A stretch of 64,000 nucleotides of DNA, from contig DASRWI010000001.1 of the NCBI GenBank assembly GCA_035654655.1, forward strand, positions 45,846 through 109,845, in the 5' to 3' direction. The stretch's first letter is position 1. Every line of letters begins with the position of its first letter. This DNA is from DASRWI01 sp035654655 (GTDB lineage: Bacteria; Bacteroidota; Ignavibacteria; Ignavibacteriales; Ignavibacteriaceae). The notes below the pieces were generated by a model that had not been told where the DNA came from, ran no database searches, and worked only from the letters and a program-made list of their open reading frames with translations. Made by a program: the position numbers and the translations under genes. Positions 44,878 through 54,100 of the stretch are shown in pieces.

Positions 44878-45627
44878 ATGCATTTGATAAAATTGGTTGT
44901 TTATCGTTATTTAATATTATTGGTGGTTCCTCTTTTTGTTATAGCATCTTGCAATAGAAATGATACCCGTTACAAGGGTGAAAGCCAAGGCATAGGTTTA
45001 GCAGACAGTTCATCTTCCGATTCAACTTTATACAATACAGCAGCAAACCATCCTATTAAAATTGTTATGTATAATATGGTTGAAGATATGAAGGATATGC
45101 AGACGATGGGCAGTCCTGATAAAGATTTTGCACAAGTCATGATAAGGCATCATCAGGGTGTAGTTGAAATGGCTGATGTAGAATTATCAAATGGGAAAGA
45201 TTCTGAAATAAAGAAGATTGCTCAACAAATTAAAGATTCTCAAAGGAAGGAATTCGAAGAGCTAAATATGTTTATTCACCTAAATAATCAAAAAGAAAAA
45301 CAAGGATCCGGGCAACCTCCGCAGCATACAATTACAAGTATGCAAAACTCAAACCCGAATCAAGATGCAAATAAAGAACGCACTCCATTGACAGAAATGC
45401 TTGCTTTTAATGAACAACTTGTAATGAAGGCTGAAGAGCTTAACCTATCAACGAATTTTGATGAAGATTTTACTAAACTTATGATTATGCATCATCAAAG
45501 TGCTATTGATATTGCAAATGTAGAAGTTGCTAAAGGTAAGGACGACAAAATAAAAGAAATGGCAAAGATGATGATAAAACAAAATAAGGATGATATAAAT
45601 AAATTAAATAAATTATTAGATAAATGA
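44878..45627 (+). CDS. DUF305 (ferritin-like) lipoprotein with two repeats
   Basis: A 249-residue predicted lipoprotein. I start at ATG 44878, which has GGAG (44868-44871) at the right distance. The ATG at 44872 is too close to it. The N-terminal helix ends in VIASC, a lipobox, so the protein should be anchored in a membrane. Two DUF305 units follow: DKDFAQVMIRHHQGVVEMADVE (about 70-140) and DEDFTKLMIMHHQSAIDIANVE (about 175-245). Each has a paired-His helix and a conserved Asp, as in the family whose four-helix bundle is compared with ferritin-like metal-binding proteins. A role in metal handling or stress is often suggested but not proven. The stop overlaps the next start (ATGA). Confidence 0.9.
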   Translation: MHLIKLVVYRYLILLVVPLFVIASCNRNDTRYKGESQGIGLADSSSSDSTLYNTAANHPIKIVMYNMVEDMKDMQTMGSPDKDFAQVMIRHHQGVVEMADVELSNGKDSEIKKIAQQIKDSQRKEFEELNMFIHLNNQKEKQGSGQPPQHTITSMQNSNPNQDANKERTPLTEMLAFNEQLVMKAEELNLSTNFDEDFTKLMIMHHQSAIDIANVEVAKGKDDKIKEMAKMMIKQNKDDINKLNKLLDK

Positions 45628-46031
45628 GTCTTATTCAGGAAATAAATGAGTTCTCTAAAAATAAATTAAAAAGAAAAGAAGATCTTGAGTTAATTCTTAA
45701 TGCTGCATCAAATGACAAAAAACTTTTTGCTGATTTAATTTTTAATGCAAAATATGTGATGGGATTGCAAAGAGTTCTTAAGCAAAATACTACTAATAAT
45801 GAGGATGCAAAATTTAAAGTACAGCAGGATTACTCAAGTAATTTAATGAAGATAATAGAACAATTAAAAATAGTTGCAAATAATTTTCAACAAAAAGATA
45901 AATTCTTTTTTGAGCAAAATTATCTTCAGCTGAATCATAGTTCGTTAAATAATCTTAACGAACTTCTCTCGGACCTTGAATGGGTTAAGATGTATATAAA
46001 TGATTTAAAACATAGACAGGATAAGAATTAA
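45624..46031 (+). CDS. Unknown helical protein (135 residues)
   Basis: I do not recognise this protein. It has 135 residues, is rich in Leu, Asn, Lys and Gln and looks fully helical, with no signal peptide, membrane segment or cysteine. Its start overlaps the stop of the DUF305 gene by four bases (ATGA), so the two are translationally coupled. The next gene starts 18 bp downstream. It may be a cytoplasmic partner of the DUF305 lipoprotein or of the two dinucleotide-binding proteins, but this is inference from position only. Confidence 0.65.
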   Translation: MSLIQEINEFSKNKLKRKEDLELILNAASNDKKLFADLIFNAKYVMGLQRVLKQNTTNNEDAKFKVQQDYSSNLMKIIEQLKIVANNFQQKDKFFFEQNYLQLNHSSLNNLNELLSDLEWVKMYINDLKHRQDKN

Positions 46032-46049
46032 TTTTTTAGGATTGGTGCA

Positions 46050-46448
46050 ATGAAAATTGGAATTCTAGGTTCGAATGAAGTTGGCAAACAACTTGGTAAA
46101 AGTTTTTTGCAAATTGGACATGAAATTATAATTGGAACAAATAAACCAACCACTATAGATGATTGGCTTAATCCTGAACAAACTTTGACCTTTTACAGAG
46201 GTACGCATAGTGATGCTGCTTCTTTTGGTGATATAATTGTCCTATGTACTTTATGGAATAAAACTAAAGAGATTATATATTCAGCAGGAATAGAAAATTT
46301 TGAAAACAAGATTTTAATAGATATAACTTATTCAGATGAAAATTTTCCAGGATTAATTTCCTCGAATGAAAACGATGAAGAATTTATTCAACAATTGCTT
46401 CCAAATACCAGAATAGTTAAAGCAATAAATATTTTAAATAGAGATTAA
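46050..46448 (+). CDS. Truncated dinucleotide-binding protein, COG2085-like
   Basis: A 132-residue relative of the complete protein that starts 18 bp downstream. It aligns with that protein from the N-terminal MKIGI strand through FGDIIVLCTLW and up to RIVKAINIL, where it ends at a TAA after ILNRD. The downstream paralogue continues for about 80 more residues. The Rossmann loop is weakened: GILGSNEVGKQLG lacks the middle glycine of the GxGxxG pattern kept by its neighbour. It may be a decayed tandem duplicate or a small regulatory subunit. The reading frame itself is intact with an AGGA-like site upstream, so I list it as a gene rather than a pseudogene. Confidence 0.7.
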   Translation: MKIGILGSNEVGKQLGKSFLQIGHEIIIGTNKPTTIDDWLNPEQTLTFYRGTHSDAASFGDIIVLCTLWNKTKEIIYSAGIENFENKILIDITYSDENFPGLISSNENDEEFIQQLLPNTRIVKAINILNRD

Positions 46449-46466
46449 CAAATTGAAAGATACCTT

Positions 46467-47111
46467 ATGAAAATTGGAATAATTGGTTCAGGAGTAGTTG
46501 GGCAAACGCTTGGAATAGGCTTCCTAAAAAATGGTCATCAGGTAAAAATTGGGACAAGAGAACCCGGCAAATTAAAAGAATGGCGTGAAAAAAATAAAAC
46601 AGATAATGCTTCTGTAGGTAATTTCAAAGATGCAGCTGAATTTGGTGAACTCATTGTATTGTGCACCTTATGGACAGGTACAAAAAACGCAGTTGAACTA
46701 TCTGGTATGGAAAATTTCAAAGGTAAAATACTTATTGATGTAACAAATCCTTTGGATTTTAGTGAAGGTATGCCGCCTAAACTTGGTGTTAATGTAGGAC
46801 ACTCAGGCGGTGAACAAATTCAAGGCTGGCTTCCAAATACCAAAGTTGTAAAAGCATTTAATATTATAAATGCATACACAATGATAAATCCAAATCTTGA
46901 AGAAGGTAAACCTGATTTATTCATATGCGGCAATGATGCTGATGCAAAAAAGAAAGTAACAGATATTGCAAAAGAATTTAACTGGGAAAGCATTATTGAT
47001 ATCGGCGGAATAAAAGAATCATTTCTTTTAGAGGCTTTAACAATCTTGTGGGTTAACTATGGGTTTAAACACAATCAATGGACTCACGCATTTAAATTGC
47101 TGAAAAAATAA
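46467..47111 (+). CDS. NAD(P)-dependent oxidoreductase, F420:NADP reductase-like fold (COG2085)
   Basis: A 214-residue Rossmann protein. The nucleotide-binding loop is IGSGVVGQTLGIGFLKNGH, followed by KIGTREPGKL, FGELIVLCTLWTGTKNAV, ILIDVTNPLDF and KVVKAFNIINAYTM, which match the F420-dependent NADP oxidoreductase family. The family is widespread in bacteria that do not make F420, and nothing here suggests F420 synthesis, so the donor is probably plain NAD(P)H. The C-terminal half ends in GGIKESFLLEALTILWVNYG. It is the last gene of the accessory group and shares about half its length with the truncated gene just upstream. Confidence 0.85.
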   Translation: MKIGIIGSGVVGQTLGIGFLKNGHQVKIGTREPGKLKEWREKNKTDNASVGNFKDAAEFGELIVLCTLWTGTKNAVELSGMENFKGKILIDVTNPLDFSEGMPPKLGVNVGHSGGEQIQGWLPNTKVVKAFNIINAYTMINPNLEEGKPDLFICGNDADAKKKVTDIAKEFNWESIIDIGGIKESFLLEALTILWVNYGFKHNQWTHAFKLLKK

Positions 47112-47189
47112 TTTTTGAATCATTAAATAAAGATTTTTTCGAATTAAACTTTTCAAGAATCGTCCCTTCAGGGCCTCAAAATACTTTTT

Positions 47190-47217
47190 TATTTTACCCC
47201 TAGCTTACGCTGGGGGC
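47190..47217. repeat. CCCCTAGC/GCTGGGG hairpin repeat
   Basis: CCCC-T-AGC (47197-47204) pairs with GCT-GGGG (47209-47215), with one bulged T. It lies between the convergent ends of the dinucleotide-binding gene and the beta-barrel gene, close to a GTCCC...GGGC pair at 47162-47174. It may act as a two-way terminator. Confidence 0.5.
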
Positions 47218-47272
47218 TAAATATTGATAAGCACCTCCGAAAATGGATGAGAATGTTCCTGCAGCAGTTAAA

Positions 47273-49201
47273 TTAAAAATTATGTCTTAAATTTAAATTA
47301 GCTCTTAGTTCAGTAAAATCCTGAAGCAAGGAATTATATCCATTATAACTTAATCCAAGACTAACCGAGTTTCTTTCGGTTAATCTATATGTACTTGTTA
47401 AATTTGTTCCTAGAATTGAATTTTCCTGTTGTTTAGAAAAATTTAAATTCAAGCTTGTATTAAGTCGATTTGATATCCCCATATGCGATAAAAATAAACC
47501 ATACATTTGTGTTGAGCTGCTTGTTGCAGCATAGCTGCTGCTTATTAGTCCCAATGAAATTCCGCCGGTTAAATTTTCAATTAAGCTAAGGTTAAAATTT
47601 AAATTACCGCTATGAACTTTTACAGAATTGTTTTTACTTAAAATGGTTTTATTATCACTACCCTGATAAGAATAAGTAAATGTAATACTGCTTAGTATAC
47701 CATAATTAACACTAAACATATTGTTTAAACTGAGTAAGAATGTATTGAAGTCTGTCTTTGTTGTATCATTAGATGAATTATTTCCCATTCCCAGAATGTT
47801 GGTCATTAAACTTGAATTCCATCCACTCACAACTTGTCCTGATATCATTAAGCCAAATTGGTTTCTAATTGTTGTAAATAATTTTTGGTCTAAAAGATTA
47901 TCACTAACCCTGCTGTAATTAAGCGATATAAAATAAGGCATAATACCTACAGAAACAGATGTTAAAATTTCCTGCTGATCATTCATTATATAAGGTAATC
48001 CTAAAGAATTATAACCAGGACCTACTCTTTTATAAGCAACTGTAAAGTCAACAGGTTGAAAAGAAGCTTTCAATTGAGTAGTATATGCGTAATCGAAGTT
48101 TGAGCTTATTCTTGGGATAAAGATACTTTTTACTGCTTTAGGAAGATTCGAAGTTTCATCACTTACTTCCTGTGCATTTATGTCTTTTGTAAATGCACTC
48201 CCTGAAGCATCTACTGAAAATAATATTCTATCTTCAAACAGACTTAACTGTCCCTTCGTTCCAATAATTAAATTTTCCTGCGGGGTTACTGCATAAGTAT
48301 TTCTAATTTCTATAGGAATATTTCCTTCTACTAAAATTGTTCCGTTGTATAATCTAAAACTATAATCACTCTCATCCTGAATAGAAGGCCTCTCAATTGA
48401 AGAGATTTTTATTTTTGAATTAAATGATTCCAGCTCGTTAACAACCCAGCTGTATGCTCCTGTATTAGGAGTTTGAGCTGTTACTAATGTATAGGTAACT
48501 CCGCCATCTTTTGATAATTCAATTTTCACATCACCATTAAAGCCGCTGCTGCTCCATCTGATAGTCTGCACAGAATTTAATGGAACTTCATCACTTCCAT
48601 TTGGGAAAAGCACTTGTATAAATTCACCACCTGTGTTTGAAGATGGTTTATCTTTGGCTTTAAGAAAAATTAAATTGAAATAACTTGATTCTTCTTTTCC
48701 TATTCCAATTTTTGCTCCGGCAAGAAACCTATCATAACTTCCATCGTCATTACCTCCAAGTACAGCTCTTGAAGTTAAACCGGCAACTGCAGCAAATTGG
48801 AATATCCCGGGATTAATATTGAAACCACCTCCACGAATATTTATTTCACCTAATGAATATTCGGAAAACGACTCACTAAAATCTCCAATATATGCCTTAC
48901 CCCAACTCCATTGTGGAGTAATCCCATATCTGTTTATCTCCTGCCTTGCAGCGCTTCCTTCAGAAGAAACAAATAAATTTAATGGAACTGAAAAAAGATT
49001 AAAGAATGTAAATGTTGGCTGAACGTATAATCTATAAGTTGATGGAGGTCTTCTTCGTACCTGACCTTTGATTGAATAAAGTTCACCGAATAAACCTGCT
49101 GTACCGGATACTTTTACATTCTTGAACCAAAAACTTTCTGTACTATCTTGAGCTAAGATAGAAGTTGAGATAAATAAAAGAAGCAAAATTAATTTTTTCA
49201 T
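47273..49201 (-). CDS. Predicted outer-membrane beta-barrel protein of a surface cluster
   Basis: A 642-residue exported protein with signal peptide MKKLILLLLFISTSILAQ. The first 190 residues and the second half (from about 320) are rich in alternating beta-strand sequence (for example YRLYVQPTFTFFNLFSVPLNLFV and SLGLISSSYAATSSSTQMYGLFL, read in shorter pieces). The protein ends in a phenylalanine after ANLNLRHNF, as expected for barrels folded by the BAM complex. Residues 199-275 form a separate module (VLFPNGSDEVPLNSVQTIRW, then VKIELSKDGGVTYTLV) of the Ser-Thr-rich Kre9-like type. No type IX sorting domain is seen. It is the third gene of a three-gene unit, 8 bp after the FnIII gene. I infer an outer-membrane anchor or pore for that unit. 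Confidence 0.7.
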   Translation of the reverse strand: MKKLILLLLFISTSILAQDSTESFWFKNVKVSGTAGLFGELYSIKGQVRRRPPSTYRLYVQPTFTFFNLFSVPLNLFVSSEGSAARQEINRYGITPQWSWGKAYIGDFSESFSEYSLGEINIRGGGFNINPGIFQFAAVAGLTSRAVLGGNDDGSYDRFLAGAKIGIGKEESSYFNLIFLKAKDKPSSNTGGEFIQVLFPNGSDEVPLNSVQTIRWSSSGFNGDVKIELSKDGGVTYTLVTAQTPNTGAYSWVVNELESFNSKIKISSIERPSIQDESDYSFRLYNGTILVEGNIPIEIRNTYAVTPQENLIIGTKGQLSLFEDRILFSVDASGSAFTKDINAQEVSDETSNLPKAVKSIFIPRISSNFDYAYTTQLKASFQPVDFTVAYKRVGPGYNSLGLPYIMNDQQEILTSVSVGIMPYFISLNYSRVSDNLLDQKLFTTIRNQFGLMISGQVVSGWNSSLMTNILGMGNNSSNDTTKTDFNTFLLSLNNMFSVNYGILSSITFTYSYQGSDNKTILSKNNSVKVHSGNLNFNLSLIENLTGGISLGLISSSYAATSSSTQMYGLFLSHMGISNRLNTSLNLNFSKQQENSILGTNLTSTYRLTERNSVSLGLSYNGYNSLLQDFTELRANLNLRHNF

Positions 49202-49209
49202 AAATATCC

Positions 49210-51147
49210 TTAAAATCTTATACTTGCTTCTTCACCCGGAACGCTCTCCTTACCATTTTGATTTACTACTGTAAGGTAATAGAAATATAAATCACCTTTC
49301 TTAACATCGTTATCTATAACTTTATATTCATCTTCATCAACGTTTACAGTTTTAATTTTAATGGGTTCCTTCCCTCTTTGATAACGATAAATATTATATT
49401 CTTTTACATTATTCTGCAAAGATTCATCCCAGATCAGCGTAACAGATTTGGCATCCTTTGTCAATGTAACACTTCCTGGTGCAATCGGAACATCAGTTGT
49501 AATAATTTTTACAGGAACACTCATTTTGCTTTCTTCACCATTAACGCTTAGCGATGCCACAGCATACTCGTATTCATTTCCATCTATAATTTTTTCCTGA
49601 AAATGATTTTGCCTGATATTTAATAAAGTATCAATGGGAACGAACTTAGCCGCAGCTGATTCTTTCTTATATAATTTATATCCCAGCACCATATTGTCTA
49701 TGCGATACATATCTTCCCAATTTAAGTAAACAAAATCATTCTCTTTTGAAATTGATAAGTTTATTGGTGTCATTAAATTTATTGGAAGTTTTGGTCGTGC
49801 AGTTAATGTATCTGAAAATCCGCTCATCAGGTAACTGGTATTTTCACACGTTAAAGTATAAGTATAATTGTTTCTTCCTGTTAATGCTGAGGAAGTATCT
49901 TCCCAAATAATTAAAGAATCATCATTTTGAATCAAAGGAGAAATTAAAAGTAAATCCTGAGTACCTCCATTGTTTCTGTATACATAGTATCCTTTTAGTA
50001 ATACATCAGGTTTTAACCATTTTAATTTAATGCCTTTTGAGGTTCCTTCTGCTGAGATAAAAATTGGCGGCTGAGGTTTTAAAGTTGTTTTGTATAACGC
50101 AAACACCCTATTACTAAACTGAGAAGCCTCACCAAAATTACCTCTCGCAGCTAATTTGTAATAATACATCTTTAGAGGAATTACATTTTCATCATTGTAT
50201 TTATTCATTGTTGGAGAAAGTTCAGTAATCAAAGTATAAGCTGAATCATAATTTTCACTTCTATAAATTTCAATATTCTTTACAAGAGTTGTATCATTTA
50301 ACTTCCAGGCAAGTTCAATAGAATTTAATGTATCATTTCCCTTTGCAGTTACTGAATGAACATAAATAGTATTAAAATCTACAGAAGAAATAAATGCATC
50401 CTCTGACTTCTTTCCTTCATTTTCGAAAAGGTCAAATGGAATTAAATAATATCTGTAAAGTGCATTAGCGGTAATAGCAGTATCAATAACGTTATATAAA
50501 ATTTCATTTTCTTTTTGATAAAAACCTTGTTGCACTTTCAAGGGAACTTCTATGTTTTTTAATATATCCTCTCGATAAACAATAAACCTGCTTGGTTTAT
50601 TTTCTTCAATAGATTTCCAGGTTATAATATTTTTAGATGGTTGATAAACTGCATCGACTACCTTTATTTCAGGAGATTTATACTCTTCCGGAAACTTTAC
50701 TTCTTTTGTAAGAAATTGTTCAGATGCAGTTATCCTATACTGATAAAGAACATTCTGCTGAGCAGATTGGTCCAGGTAAGCTGCTCCAGTACTTAAAGCA
50801 ATAACAGGAATATTACCGTATAAATAAGAAGAATCTATTGTTCCAGCATTTTTAATAGTAAGCCAGATATTTATTAATTCTGTTTTATCGGGTAAAATAA
50901 ATGAAGAGAACATTGGAGAATATTTATCAACATTAGCTAAAAATTCTTCCATAGTTTTGGGAGATGGATTCAAGAATATAGGTTCCCAACTGTTAGAATT
51001 TACTAACCTTCGCTCTAATTTATATTCAATATTTACAGATGAACCAAGCTTTACATAAATTCCCTCTTTAGAGGAGACTGCATATCTGCTCTCTTGTGCA
51101 AAAACTATACTTGTTATTAAGAGCAATAATAAAAATGTTTTTTTCAT
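49210..51147 (-). CDS. Fibronectin type III-repeat exported protein of a surface cluster
   Basis: A 645-residue exported protein with signal peptide MKKTFLLLLLITSIVFAQE. After an N-terminal domain (to about 150) come four or five fibronectin-III-like modules, recognisable by strands such as NIEIYRSENYDSAY, IKLKWLKPDVLLKGYYVYRN, VYLNWEDMYRIDNMVLGYKLYKK and VTLIWDESLQNNVKEYNIYR. The modules run up to the C-terminus without a sorting domain. A strong GGAGGGAAG ribosome site precedes ATG 51147. The giant surface-protein gene ends 43 bp upstream. Because the protein lacks its own outer-membrane anchor, I infer that it binds the giant protein or the barrel encoded next to it. Confidence 0.8.
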   Translation of the reverse strand: MKKTFLLLLLITSIVFAQESRYAVSSKEGIYVKLGSSVNIEYKLERRLVNSNSWEPIFLNPSPKTMEEFLANVDKYSPMFSSFILPDKTELINIWLTIKNAGTIDSSYLYGNIPVIALSTGAAYLDQSAQQNVLYQYRITASEQFLTKEVKFPEEYKSPEIKVVDAVYQPSKNIITWKSIEENKPSRFIVYREDILKNIEVPLKVQQGFYQKENEILYNVIDTAITANALYRYYLIPFDLFENEGKKSEDAFISSVDFNTIYVHSVTAKGNDTLNSIELAWKLNDTTLVKNIEIYRSENYDSAYTLITELSPTMNKYNDENVIPLKMYYYKLAARGNFGEASQFSNRVFALYKTTLKPQPPIFISAEGTSKGIKLKWLKPDVLLKGYYVYRNNGGTQDLLLISPLIQNDDSLIIWEDTSSALTGRNNYTYTLTCENTSYLMSGFSDTLTARPKLPINLMTPINLSISKENDFVYLNWEDMYRIDNMVLGYKLYKKESAAAKFVPIDTLLNIRQNHFQEKIIDGNEYEYAVASLSVNGEESKMSVPVKIITTDVPIAPGSVTLTKDAKSVTLIWDESLQNNVKEYNIYRYQRGKEPIKIKTVNVDEDEYKVIDNDVKKGDLYFYYLTVVNQNGKESVPGEEASIRF

Positions 51148-51190
51148 CTTCCCTCCATGTAGGAAATTTCATTAATCAAGATGTTTATTT

Positions 51191-54100
51191 TCATAAGTTA
51201 TTCCCGCTGCAAGTTCCTGTACCAAAGACGACGCTGCTTGGAGTAATATCGCACTTAAAGTTGAAACTTTTATTCAAACTGAATATTGTAGAACCACATC
51301 CAAGAACCAATGGCACTTTCTGTGTAAGGTAAGCTGCTATTGATAAACTTCCGCAGCCGCTTAAGTTTATACTTCCATTTTTATAAATTCCATTTGCACC
51401 AACTTCAACAGTTGCATTTGCACCAAATGATGTACAAGTAATTGAACTCATTGATAGATGTGCATTTATAAATCCTATCATTCCTATTCCATATTCATTT
51501 CCTGTAGATGAAAAATTCATCCATACTCTTGCATCAAAACCTGCAAGTACTCCAAATGAAGCTTTTGCAATAATTACATCAACATCCAGGTTAGGAACTA
51601 TAACCGGAACCTGTACTGAGCCAGAGAATAAGATTCCACTGATATTATTTTGGAAAGACTTTGGTAAACCTTTGCTGTAAGAATTATTTGCAAATTTATT
51701 TTTTACTTCCTGAGTCATTGATGGATAATCACCAAACAATAAAGCAGCAGTCATAGGTCCAAGTCCCGGTACTTTAACTTTACCTCCTGCAATAAAATAC
51801 CAACCAGCATTATCAACAAGACATTCAGCACCCACATCAGTAAGTTCCATTCCATTCATATTCTGCGTAGAAATGCTAAATGAACCTCTTAGCCTGCTAT
51901 TAGCAAAATCAAAACTCCAGGACATAGCACCAAAGGAAAATGGAATATCTTTTACAGATAATGTTTGGTTCTCTGCAACCACATCTCCATAAACTTTAAA
52001 TGTCATTGTATTTTGTGCAGATATACCTTTAGTCCCAAGCAGTTCTCCGGTGAAAGTAAAGTTTGTCCAATCATTTCCAACAACATTCATTCCTCCTCTT
52101 AAACTATCCAAATAAGTTTTTGATGAACCAATCGGCATTCTTTGCCAATATGTTTTATCTAACGAGAATTTGGAATTTGGAGTTTCAGCAAAAATTACTG
52201 TTGAATCCGGAGTATGGAAGAACCAGGATTTTATAGATTTATTACCATCAAAAACTCCGGGCTCATATACTGTCCCATAAGAACGGAAACCGGTTGCATC
52301 GAGTATTGTATTTTTTGCCTGCATCTCATTTTTACAGAACATTGCCATAACACCTTTATTCTGTAATGAGAAAGATTGAGGGTCAACCATAAATAATGGT
52401 TTATTGTCTGCTCCCTTCATATATCTTATCGCCCAGTTTGATAGGTTCAACTTAGGCACTTCAGGTGTTAATGATAATCCACTAATGGTTATATAATTAT
52501 CATACGAGAAAAATGTTGTCGGCCGAAGTATACCGGTACTATAAATTTTTATAGACTGTTGGCCAGACCATACAGAAAATTTAGATGCTTCATTACTATA
52601 TAATGATATTGCCTCTATATAAATATTTGCACCTGTCTGTAGTGCAGGCAAGTTATTCATATAAGCGCAATAATCATTTGTATCTTTTGAAACATATAGC
52701 GACCACTGGCTCTTATAATCATCATAATTAAGAACAGGACTTCCTATTACATATAATGGAATCACTCCACCAATAGTAAGTTGTGTAAGGTCGAATTCCT
52801 GATATCCAAATTGGTCAGGTTTAACAATTAATTTCTTGATTGGAATATTAATAGTTTTAGTTTTTAATTCACCTTCAGTAATAGTTAAATCTGAATTATC
52901 AATAAACCATTTCTTTCCGGATAAAGTCCAATTACCCATTCCAAAATCAATGACTTTAGTTGAGTTAATTGGTTCAATACTATTTTTGTGAAGAACTACA
53001 TTACCGATATCAAGTTTGATATTTTTTGGATTTAATTTTGCATTATATAAATTAAGTCTTGTATTAAGTTTTACAGTATCAAATAACATAATTGATAATG
53101 ATGAATCAGCCCATGCATCATATCCGCTTAATTTAAATTTCAGTGAACTTCCGTTTATGCCTGCAATTCTTAATCCAGATGGAGCATTTATAGGATTACT
53201 TCCATCATATGTAAACACTCCAATAACCTTATCTTTTATACCTGAATTAAATGGAGCATAGACATTCATCCCGGTTAGATTTGTAATTGAACCATAAGTG
53301 TTGAATGCAGTTGGTTTAATTACAACCTCTCCTTTAATGATGCCTTCACCTGATGCCTTTGCCAGATGAACACCGATTTTTTTATCAGATACATTTGCTT
53401 CAAAAGTATTATAAACAGCAATGCTTAAATTATTAATATTTGTAAATACAATTGATTTGACTGCCTCAGCGATTGGTATACCTCTGCTGTTAGTTTTTAC
53501 AGATGGTTTAATTTGAACAGTATCAAATGAAACAATTGTATTTTTATCGCTTAAAGTAAATTGCTGATTATCTTTAATATTAATAAAGTTTCCTGATATA
53601 AGTACATTTCCATTTTGCTCGTTTAGTTTAGTTACTTCAACAGGAAATCCCATCAGATTTGTAATATCCATACCTTCATAAACACTAAGATTGAAATCTA
53701 AAGTTGCGCCACTTGTACCTAGTAAAATTGATTTTTCATCACCAACGAATGTTGTATCCTTAGCATTTTTAGTTGCATTAATTGTAACAGTAACATTCTG
53801 AGGTAATCCTTCAAGAACATAATTACCATTTATATCAGTGTTCGTATGAACAGAGTTCAATCCGCTATTGAAAAATACGTGTGCATTCTGGACAGGTTTA
53901 TTATCCTTACCAACAAATACTCTTCCTGTTACAGAACTTCCCTTTTCCATTCTTATTATGTATGGAACATATTCTTTTGAAACTGAATTATGAATTACTG
54001 ATATATATTTTCTATAACCTTCAGAACTTGTTACTTCAATTGGAAAGTCCTCACCATCATTTGTGAATTCAAAATTAATCCATCCATTTGTTGTACTTTT

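Noticed and set aside
46467..47111. True F420-dependent enzyme
   Set aside because: The family is common in organisms without F420 and no F420 gene is in the window.
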